Assembly (NCBI RefSeq): GCF_947172395.1
Contig: NC_069083.1
Span: forward strand, 17,578,501 to 17,642,500
Direction: 5' to 3'
Length of the DNA: 64,000 bases
From: Bicyclus anynana
Taxonomy: Eukaryota; Arthropoda; Insecta; Lepidoptera; Nymphalidae
Numbering within the stretch: position 1 is the stretch's first letter; every line of letters begins with the position of its first letter. A model generated the notes under the pieces. That model saw only the letters and a program-made list of their open reading frames with translations. It made no database searches and was not told the DNA's origin. A program made the translations under genes and the position numbers. Below are positions 50,701-62,700 of the stretch, piece by piece.

Positions 50701-53700
50701 TTTAGCAATAGTAGTAAATAGCTGGATGAGGAAGGCAGAAGATCGTGAGTCTTAGGCCTAGTTCGGACTACTTTAGCATTTTAGTCGAGTAGCATACTAA
50801 ACTACTTGCTACCGCCTAAAAATCGTTCGTACTCGGCTGAAATACTAAAGGCATAAGGCGCTCTTGGAAAAGTCTTATATCAAACACTAATAAAACCGCT
50901 CGGTTACCCTTACGTAGTTCCTGTTTTCTTTAATATACAGGGATAAAATATAGCTTGTGTTGCTCGCTGATAATGTAGCTTCCCATTGGTGAAACAATTT
51001 TCAAAACAAATTTAGTGGTTTAGGCGCGAAAGCCTAACAAACTCACATTCAAATTTATAATATTAGAATGTCTTTGTACTCACCGATATTTGTAGAGTTG
51101 TTGGTCATTGTCCATTTTACTCCCCGCCGCAGCCACCGCCGTCGCCCGCGCGACACTGTTCTGTGTGTCTGTCTGTGTTCCCTCACACACACGCACAACA
51201 CAAGTCACAACACAGTTCTATTGTCTCTGTTCTGTGTACTAAGCTGTTCTGTAAGCACTGATCAGTGTTCAGTTCCCATGTTTAAAAAAAACTGTAAGCG
51301 ATGGGTGAAAATGTGCTGTTATTGTTAACTGTTTAAGTAAGTAGGTGTATGCCTACATATTTTAAATACCTATTAGGTAGGTCTATCATAGGCGACATAA
51401 GATTTATTATGAATATTATTTAAACGGGTACATACCACGATAATATGAAATAAAATGAAACACTGGATTTTCATACGGGTTTCACCAATGGACTGATGGA
51501 TTTATGAGAAAGTTTCAGTTCTTTCACTAAAAAAAGCATGTAAGCTGGATGTGTGTAAGGTTTTCTACAAAAAGATTTCTGTAAGCGTTTATTCTCAACT
51601 ACTAGACACTAGAGCATAAGCGGGAGATATTTTTATTATAAAAACTATTTTTTTTGCCATTAAAGGCATATTCCCATATTTCATAGCATAGTCGGTAGTC
51701 CAGCTGGCCTATTCATTAATTAAAAACCAAAAAATTAAATATAAAATCAACTGAGAAATGTCATCTACCTACTGTTATCTGTAATATACTGTTGGACAGA
51801 GATATAGAAACGAAACTCGAAACTCGATCGATCGATCGATGATCGATCGAACCACAGAATACACAGTAATCGAACTGAAATTAGAAAATTTCGAAAACGA
51901 AAATGAGCTGATGTTAAAGTGTTTTTATATATTTGTATATATTTAATATTTTTACTTACTTGATAAAACCTAACCAGTTTAGATAGTATTGGGGCCCCAT
52001 TTTTTCATTTGCAGCAGGGCGACAGGGCCCTTGGTTACCTAGCTACGCCTCTGTTAATAAACTTTTAAGGAAAGAAAATTCAGTTAGTTTATTAATGACG
52101 TAAGACCTAATTGTGTTTGGGTTTGTGTGTTTGTGTAATATGTTTGCAGCCTAATGACGGTCTTCCTAATGAAGGACCGCAATGTTTAAATAACTAATTG
52201 ACCCTAAGTGTCTGCTCAAGGAATAAAATAAATGAGCTAAGTGAATCTTGGAAACATGTGCGGAATAAACGTATCTAAAATCCGACCGCTTGGAGATGGA
52301 CACCGTTTCTGACACCTGTCAATATAACCTTTTTATATTTATTAATTAACTAATTGTGAACAATTTTAGCCCAACATTAAAAGGTTTATTGTAAATTGGC
52401 ATATTTATTCAATTTTTAATGTTATTACTAGTTACTATGGTTAATAAAACACATTTAAAATTTTGCCGCCAGTTCGAAGTTAGTCTTTTTCCCGGGGCTA
52501 AGACCTGAACTAAAATTGACAGCGCCTTACACAAATGACAATAAGACCGCCATCACCAAACGACAATGAGCGCAGTATTGTTTAAGATTGTATTCGCTTT
52601 TGCAATCGCTTTTGGGTGTATTTGCTTTGACGGCCTCACTCGCGTGTTCTGTACGCTCTATTTGCCTTTTGGTTGAATAGTCTGAGCTAATAGATATATT
52701 TACTTGCATAAAATGTAAAATATTTCGTAAGTAGATCTTTTACAGATTATGTAAGATGTTTTACCGACTAAACTTTTATAAAACTCTCAAACATTCAACA
52801 TATCGATCGTCGCTTCCAGGTATCTGCATTGAGTGAATTGAAGTCAGTCAGCAATATATTTGCCCACTACAAAGTGCAACCGCTTTGAGACTCAAAGAGT
52901 GAATTCACCGTACACTTCCTTTGAAATACAACCCTTGCACGTGCCAATAACTTTAAAATATACAATTGAGTTAAACATTTCGATCAATTTGTAACTTGAA
53001 ACATAAGTACCTACCTATTTCTGATTAAAATGTAAGGATATACGTCCGTATATATAAGCGATATAACTATAATACACAATAAGAATTTCTGTTTAAATAC
53101 GAGTAGGTGCCTAAATTATAGTATTTTTAGATTTTTTGGGGGTATTATTGAAATAAATTAAATTCTAACTACCTAAATAAATTATAAGTTATATCTACAT
53201 ATAGTTTCAACGACGTTTGGAATTGGACATAATATTGATCCCTTGCAGACGCGAGTAGAGTATGCTGCAGTAAATAAATTGCATAAAGTAAATGCATTAG
53301 GTACTCGTACCTAATGCAATGCACCCTTTGAAATACCTACTTGAAGGGATGAATCATATGGAATACAAAAGTAGATACGACTGTCTGTCTATGTATTGCT
53401 CGCTGCAGTGGAAATGCAGTCATGGGGGTTTGTAGTGACTCACTTCAAACAACGTGGTTTTTATTAGTAGGTATAGACAAGCGGACGACCTCGACTTCGT
53501 CAGTCTCCTTTGAATACATAAGTATCTAGTTTCGTGATGCGCGGTCGATAGGCAGCCAGGCAGACTTCAGAGAACTCATCGTCAAACAAACATAATTTCA
53601 TGTCCGGGCACTCAGGATGTGAAATTTTGTAATCTGTTTAAACCCTGCGTATAAAAAAAAATATTAATTTTGCTATCATCCGCGAAAAGCCGACGAACCC

Positions 53701-56700
53701 ATGCGACGTCACCCAAAATTCTCTCTAAATACGTTTCACCCCGACGTGCAGATGTTGTCGCATGGGTTCGTCAGCTTTTCGCGGATGATAGCAAAATTAA
53801 TATTTTTTGATCTATTCATGATGAACTTCCGCAAAGTAACGCCTGCTTCTATCCAAAATTTAAACCCTGAGGTTAATGTTTGGCTAGGTCGTTTTAGCCA
53901 TTTCATTGAATGTTTGCGTTTATTGAATAACTACTGAATAGCCTAGGCGTGCTATTAGCTGGCCTATTCAACATTGGCTGCGATATAATCTAAGCTACAA
54001 AACACTCTCTCAAAATGGGAAATATCATTCCAGCCCCCCTAGCCAAGTGGCACGTCGATTCTCTTTCTACGGTCGCTAACGCTTCGAAAACTAGAAAGAT
54101 GTATGGGAATGACATTTGCTATCGACAGGTCAACAGGTTACGTGATCAAATACATTTTTCTAGTTTTCGAAGCGTTAGCGATCTGAAAGAAAAACAGGCC
54201 AAGTGCGTGTCGGGCCACGCGCAGTGTATGGTTCCTTATGGAATACAGAACCCTAAAAATGCGTCTACTTTTATTCGCAATTTGTTAAGTGTATTCAGTT
54301 AAGTATAAATAATTTCCTACTTAGCGCGTATAATCGGCTTAAAGTTTAACGGACACGGTTCTCGTTTTTCCGTTACAAACTCAATTTCTATTCTCTATTT
54401 TCCTGTGACACGTTATAATAAAAGTAGTAAAGTATTTTGCAAGCTGTAAAAAGAAAAGAAAAAAGTTTATAATATTTATAAATATTAATGAGAAGTAGGC
54501 ATAGCTGAAGTTTCAAAAGAATATGAAAAATGTATGACTAATTGATTAACTTTAGTACTTATTATGAGCAAAACAGTGGCGTAGCGTGCCTTGGAGGGGC
54601 CCTGTATCAGAATTACTTGGAGGGCCCAATTAAGGGTAAACATTTCTCACAAAATAAACAAAAATGCTTTCTTAAAATAAATAATTGTGACTTGACCTAT
54701 GTGTATTTTTTTTACCTTTTTGGTGCACTTAACCCAGGGAAAAGAGATTGCCTTTGTACCTACGCCACTGTTTTAGTATACCTAGCTACGCCACTGGTTC
54801 AGTTTAGTCACTTCGAATAAATTTCGCATCTGATTTTAAGTAGGTCTGCTGTGTGGGTTTTGGGTATTAATCAAATACCTAACTAGCACCGCCCACGCTT
54901 TTAGAATTCCGATAAAGTTTCGGCTTGAATCAATAAAGGCAGACCTTTTGAAGCAACACCAACGGTGCGGTAATGTTAATGAAGCCTTTTCATCGAGGTA
55001 TTCAACGAAATATAAAATACCCTGTGGGTATAAACTTCGCAAATTTAAATTAGGGTTCTGCGGGTAGTTGGTTTTTCAGTGAAAAATCAAACATAATATA
55101 ACTCTTAGATCAGCTACCAAACTTATCAGTTTTGAACTCTCGGCGATTGACCTTAAATCAAAATTGGCAAAAAGTGACTAACTTATTTCTAATACCTACT
55201 CATCAGCCAATTTTACCAGCTCTAGAGAGTCAACCGCTTATAAATAGATAGGTAAGAATATTATTTTAAAACACGTCTGTAGGTAGATTATATAGAAAAA
55301 AAATCCCAAATTAATTTTGCATTTCGTACTGTGGTGCTCCCACAGGTACGAAATGCGATAACAATTTTCCAATCTCCAAGTTAAGTTCGTTCCTCGATCC
55401 AGTTAATCTACCAATGCTTTTTACTTTCAAAATATGTTGCCAACCATTCGCAGCTGTACAACGGAATGAAATGGAAGAAAAACCTATTTTCGAGGGCGAA
55501 CTCTCTCCGGACCGCTTTCCCCTTCGGTTAAACGTGCCACGTTTACAAATCGTTGTACCTACCTATGTACGGATGTTGTAACTAAGGGACGAGTTCATTA
55601 AATAGGTTAAAGGTTTGGACTGTAACTAAGTTCCTTAGCTGTCATAAAAGTTTACAACGGTCGACATTATGTAGCACAAGGGGACAAATGAAACTTCGTC
55701 CGCGTGAAAATCAGTTATTCACAAATCCCGCGGGAACCACGGAAATTTTCGGGATAAAAATATGTGTTGAACCAGGGTTTGACACTAAACTTTTTTTTTA
55801 TTCCAAGAATTTTCTAGAAAGTTAAAAAAAATAAAGACCGGAGTTTAGAAGTTAGATAAGAAGTAGATAGAGCACGTTGCGCTAAGGGTCCCGGTCGTTA
55901 TAAATCTGATATTGATAATAATTTAAGAGCTAACATGGTCACTCTAAGACCAGATAGGAGCAGCCTGATTGATGGTACCTGATTTCATATACGAGTAGGT
56001 ACCATCTATACTAAAATTAAAGAGGAAAGATTTGATTGTTTGTATGTTTTGTATAGCGTCTGCTAGTCGTCTATAAGGAGGGAGCCCTGGCCCTAGGCTG
56101 GTAAAATAGTGACCATAAACATAATAAGAGGGAGGGATGAAAGTCTGTATGTAGACTTTCATCGTCCCTCTTTATATTTGGAATAAAATAACCAAAAATT
56201 CAATAAAAAATCAAAAAGGCACATAATGCAAAGAAAGCATTTGTTTAAATTATTTTCGTTGTCTATTGGCGCAAATCTCCAAAAGTCCCCGTCGGATTTT
56301 CATGCGGTTTACACAGATAAATTAAAAAACAATACCTATACTATACCTCCATGTAAAATATAATCGACTCTATGACTACACAATCACGACCAAAACCTGC
56401 TTGCTGATTGCAAGTAGGTAATATGTAAACATTTATTTCTTTCAAATTAACTTAAACTACCCCCATTTACTTGTATAACAGGGGTTACTAAAAGCTCTGT
56501 TTCAAGACGTCTTGTGTAATTAGGCCAAGGGAGAAAACATCTCACTCCTGAGCGTTTAGGCAAGGCGGTGTACCTACTTAAGAGCTAAGTACAAAAATAA
56601 ACACAGACATTATGTAAAAGTCTAAAAAATTAAACAAAACATTATATAAAAAAATATTTTAGTTCTCATTTATCAAGATCGTTTTTTGTGCTTTAAAATT

Positions 56701-59700
56701 CGTGTGAAAATCTCGTCGAAGTCAATCAAACAGATTTGCAAGCAAATCAAAAACGTGTTTATGCTGCAACATAAATACCTAGGTACATGGAATATTTATT
56801 TTATTTTGATTATCATAGACTTTTTTGTTCGAAAAATATAGTTTTAAACTTTATTGCAATAATAGGGACAACCCAGAATTTCTGGATGCTCTTTCATTCT
56901 ACTATAACGTAGATATATAAACATTTTAAGAGAATATCAAAGAATAAAAGCATATCGATAAATAAACCGCAGTCAATTCAACTAAAACAATACTAAATAT
57001 GAAAACACATGAGCGTAAATAGGTACGTAAATATCAATATTTGCAAGCTAATGGTCAATAATATTAATAGGCCAATTACGTAACCAGATGGACACTCACG
57101 ATCCGGCTGGCATGTGTGGAATGTGCTCAGTGTTCGCGAGCGCCGCAAAGACGTGTGCTCGCGGCGAGTGCTGCGGCGCAACTGGCAGTGGACGGGAGAG
57201 ACTCGTAGTCGCCACACCCCCTCCCACCTCATCCCCCCGCTTTCATAAGTAATGGCGCCCGATGTGGGGCCGGTGTAAGACCGATCGCACATTTCATACT
57301 TTCAATTTCTTTTTTATTTCATCGCGATGTGTATTAAGGTATGTTCTAGTTGTTGACAAAATTTGAACCAGTAGTTGACCAACATGTAAATATGATTTTC
57401 ACCCACTTTCGAACATTGGATTAGTTTGAAATATCGGAGTTCGGACACATGCGTAAGACTAGCTGCGATATGTAATGTGCTTCCAACATTTTGGAAATTA
57501 TATCCTTCAGAAAGTTCAAAATCAAAATTTCCAACTTTAATGTTTACAATTAAAGTTAGAAATGGTCAAGGACCAGGACAATCATCCTACAAAGTAGACT
57601 TGCCATCAGTAGCACTGTTCGTAATGCAATCAGCAATGTGCGGCGGTCCTAATAAGCCCCCTCACCCACTGACACGCTGACAGTGCGACGTAGCCACAAT
57701 AATAACGAATAGCGGTGAAAATCTTACAAAACATTGCAGCTACGCGCATATAACACCTCCGCACTAGAGCACGCCGCGCTTTTTGAAGAGGTTCCATCGA
57801 GCGTCTCTCACATAACCGTAAAAAACTTAACAATATTATAATATGGCGAAGCTACTCAGGGGCTAGATGCAAAAAAATTGCAGTCCAACTGAATTTCCAA
57901 AAATTTCTCCCATTGTCAAAATAAATGGATAAAAATACTGTATAAAACCTAAACAGTGTAGAAGTAGATGGTACCTAGTGGGGCCCTATTTTATTTGCAC
58001 CAGGGCCCTTGATTTCCTAGCTACGCCACTGGTCAAACATCATTTTATGAAGGCAGAAAGTTTGTGGCAGTGTAAATTGCAGGGAGCCGCTGGATGCTCG
58101 CGGCTCGAGACCGTTTTGTTTGGAAGTCCATGCAAGAGGCCTATGTCCAGCAGTGGACGTCCATCGGCTGACAATGATGATGATGAGAAGGCTCCAGAGT
58201 CTCAATCGTTCAAGAACAAAGATTACCTATTTGTTTAAATATTTTCTTATGGATAATATCAAAAATTGGAAAGCACACGGCTTTAGTTGTAACTTTTAAT
58301 ACGATCGGCTTAAGTTACCCAGTCCAAAAATTCACCCAGAAATACGAGACCAATCCATACTGCTAACACTTGATTCAATATTGATTAACCAGCGCAATTG
58401 GTTACTATCGCAATTTGCAGCCAGAAGCGAACAAATAAAATGGAGGTGGTGAATAAAAAAAATAAAATAAAAGCAAACAAAATAAAACATATAAATTTTT
58501 ATTAATCACAAATCAACATAAAATCACAAACAATATTATGCAGAACATAATTAATTCTTAACATTAATTATATGTCAAAATCAACTTAGGTAAATTATTT
58601 TTTGTACGTCCAGTAAATGTCAATTTAAGCATAATAAAGGTCCTAACTCATTGAACCCACCCGGCACCTGATCCACCTCTCACCGCCTAGTTGCTCGGTG
58701 TCCACTCGTTATCGACATGTGGTCCACGGTTAAATAGAGCGTGTTCAGTTGCGTCAGGTATTTCACGGGTGGATACCGCGTTGATATCTAGTAAACTATG
58801 GCTATGGTTGTCGCGTGTGAACCACTCGCGGACAGCGCGCGGTTAAATACGAGTAGTCAACGCTACGCCAGCCACACACGGACAAATCCGTATGCAGCAC
58901 GCTTAGGGATACGGGCGATAAAAAAATATCGAAACTCTATCTCTAACGATATTTCGGTATACTTGACGGTGCGTGGCTGGCGTAAGGCATGCGTGCGTGT
59001 AACAGGTTGTCACAGAGTGGTCCACACGCCGGTCGCACGTGGTCAGTCTATGAGCACCTTGCTCATAGACTGCCCCGGAGTTGATGTAGAGAGCATATGT
59101 AGGTATATAATACTCCATACAAATAATACTACCCACTCGATGCGAGGCGGTGAGGATCATGCGGCGGGTGGGTCCAATGAGCAATGATCTTTATGAGTCT
59201 CCATGAAATATTTGGAAGACTTTAAAAAAAAAAAAAGTCAGTGCGGATTATGTAGAAATATATAACGAAATCTATAGTTTCAAGAAAAAAAAGGCCAACC
59301 CCTAAAAAGAACTCCAAGTCCCTAATTGCGTTACCAAAAAATGTGTGCAATGCATAACTTTGATATCGTAACCTACGCAATGTTTTTTTCAAAATAAATG
59401 CATTTTAACTAATCAATTGATTTGTATTAACTGTAAAAAATACATTATACATTTATTACATTAATTTTAATATTATTTTATATATCACAGATTATTCATA
59501 AGAATGAAATTGTTATTACTTTGCCCTACAATATTATATATTTTTTTAAATGTGGCATGATTAACGTTCCATTTTTCTCTCTAAGTACGTAGAAATAAAA
59601 TATTTAAGCTATATTCGTTATGGTTACTTTGAAAAAGCATAACTAATCATATTATATTCGCTCGTTCTATTTTTACTATCTTTATATCATAGCAGATAAT

Positions 59701-62700
59701 GACTTGATAGAAATTCGATACATCTGAACATCATGGACTTTTAAGATCGTTGGATAAAGGACGGAACTTTTCAATGGATAAATGAATGTTATCCTTAAAT
59801 ATATAACAATAGAGTGTACTTTTAAACTGCAAGTACAATGTCACAAACGTTGTTTCATACATAATAATATATTTGTTGTTATAATAATGTTGTGTTAATA
59901 ATAAACTTAAAGTGACCATTCCAAACTGAAACAAAAGATATAAACCACAATTTAAAAAATAAGAAAAAAAGAACACAAGTATAAATGAAGCGTGAAAATT
60001 ATGACTCATTTATTTATTTTGGCTTTGGTTTTATGTGCACAGCTTTATAGGATACTAGCGGATGCCCGCGACTTCGTTCGCGTGGTTTTCAGCTTTTCAC
60101 AAATCCCGCGGGAACCATGGATTTTATTATAGTAGAGGAGCCGAAGAGGGGATTTTTGCAGTTACTCGAGAGCGCAGATAAACATAAGGGACTATACCTT
60201 ACACTTTGTCGAGTACCTCCACCGAGTATGAGCCCTTAATATTGGTGGGTACGTTTAGGGCAACCAAAAAAAACTAACTTCATAAATACTCAACCAGCAC
60301 GTCAGATTAAGATAAGGTAGGTGAGTTGATAGCTAAAAACTGCACATTTCGAAAATCTGACGATTTGAGCGTAACGTAATGGAATGGGAGGGTTTCAAAG
60401 TTACAAAATTAAACCCTTATATTTTAGTGCTCGAGGTACGAGTGCGATTATTTTTTACTTATTTTTAAGGAAATAATCTCCTAATTAATCTCTAAAATTT
60501 TCATACAATTTCAGTAAGCCAAAGTAATAAAAATTGTTTTTAAAGTCTGTAGTTTTCTTTTCCACCGCTAAAAGCGGAAAAAGTAAATAACCATTTATTC
60601 TTCCTATAATTTAATCTACCAAATGTAATCGGTCTCAATGACGCTCGAGTAACTGCAAATTTAGCATCCCGGGCTCCCCTACTATTATTAAATAAACAAC
60701 ATCAAAGTCCGATGTCAGGCGAGGCGATGACAATAACCTATAAAAAGTACGAGGGGTCACCGGCCTCACCTCGGCTTGACGTTCTTCTTGTAGGGGCGCG
60801 CGTTCCGGTACACGTGGCCGCCCTGCGACACCAGCGTGCCGCGCGACGAGGCCGGGCTCAGCGCCGTGTGCAGCGACACCGGCGACCCTGATGACAGCGA
60901 CGCTCCCGACTGCTGCCGGGCCAACGCCTCGCGGTCCTCGTTCGTTGGTGTCCTCTCACCTAGTATACCATCATGATCATCATCAACCTCAGACTAATTA
61001 GATAAAGACCTGCCTCGCCAGACATTATTTTTCTGTCAAAGTATATGATCAACGATCTTATGCGATTATAAACACTGTCTCTATAGAATCGATGTTTCAT
61101 AGTTTACAATAGTGTGTATCGGTTAAAAACCTCCGTAAAAATACCTTTTTGTGTAGTTAAATGGTGTAAAAAACGAACAAAAACTGCTAGTTTAGTATAA
61201 GATATGTATGAAATCTAAGCGCATTTTCCTTAGAAAATGGCAGAAAATTTTGTTCGTGAATTTGGGTGCGATACTAGTCCTTATGTATTTAGTCTGAGTC
61301 ATTAACAGCCGATGGACGCTGACATAGTCTCTTGCATAGACTTCCAAACAAAACGGTCTGGAACCGCCAGTTTCCAGCGGCTCCCTGCAACCCGCTTGAT
61401 GTCCTTTGTTCACCTAGTGGGGGGTCCACTGCGCTATGCGGTGCGGTGTTGCCATTACAGCACCTTGAGATCCAAAAGTCCACCGGCTCTTTGAACTATG
61501 TGAACTGCCCATTGCCACTTCAACTTCGTGATTCGCTGAGCTATATGTGACTATGGTTCTTCTACGGATTTAGTCATTTCAGGATCGATCACGCATAGAA
61601 ACTCCTAGCATAGCTCGCTCTATCACCCGCTGAGTGATCTATACTACAGCCGATCTTGATGAATACTGTTTACCAACAAATAAATTATTAGAAATGAAGG
61701 TAGAAAACGCATGTCATTTCATAACTTATTTATTTTAAATCGTGTAACGTTTGTTTATAAAATGTTATAATAAATATGTTAACCACATCTAACAGTTCTA
61801 AGCTTATTAATCAAATTTATTTTCATTAATTGAAGAACAAGTTAATTATAATTATTATTAGGTGTGAAATGACTAGTGATTTATACCCTCATTTTTAATT
61901 TGTTTGTTGGTAAAGTACTCATTAAGAAAGGTTGTAGTATAGTATATCATTGAATTTAATTTTATTCATATTTTAATCATTCATCATATCATTAAATTCA
62001 AGAATGTTTCTTTCAAGTACGCTCCTACACAACTATGTTCAAAAATGAAGTTTGCTGTCGTTAATTATAAAAGGATCAAGTTAACTATAAAACGATCGAG
62101 AAAAGACAAGAAATTCAGCTGTTGCCTCAAATCTTTCAATTGACCAGTGTAACGTCATCACGCACCGTCGCCGTCCACGCTGCCGATGGGCGTCCTCCTG
62201 GTGAGGTCGGGGCTGCTGCCCCACGGGCTCAGCGCCCCCAAGGGACTGGACAACCCCGCTGTTACCAGCGTGTCGTCATCGGAATCTGGTTAAATGGTGT
62301 TTTTTTAGGTACAGGTCTTTTCTTTAACATCTAAATAAAATATATTTGGCGCAGTCAGTAGGAGAGGCGAATCAATAGTATGTCGAGAAATTGCTTGTCT
62401 TTGTCTTAAAACTCCCAAATGTGACGTAAGATTGCGCCAAACATATAGATTATTGTTTTTATAATACTTGAAGTAATATAATAAAATACAAAAAATATAT
62501 TTTCATGTGTCTTGTCATTCAACCGCTAAACTAATAATGAGGTAAATAAATGGCTGTATTTATGTGAAATTTTAATAATATTTATTTGAGGGATGATTTA
62601 TTGTCGTCGTTAACCATTCCTTACCATCGTACACGTCGTAGAAATTTTCCTTCGAGTCGTTGTTCGATTGAGAGCTTTTCTTTTTTCTCTTGCTCTGCAA

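Noticed and set aside
56993..57292. 99-codon minus-strand frame starting MCDRSYTGP
   Set aside because: The part before the gtgagt donor is in a different frame from the short ATG at 57113 and reads on into intron; better explained as 5'UTR of a GC-rich first exon.
58798..59187. 129-codon open frame, possibly a small gene
   Set aside because: Overlaps an equally long antisense frame and inverted repeats; no recognisable domain, signal peptide or splice context.
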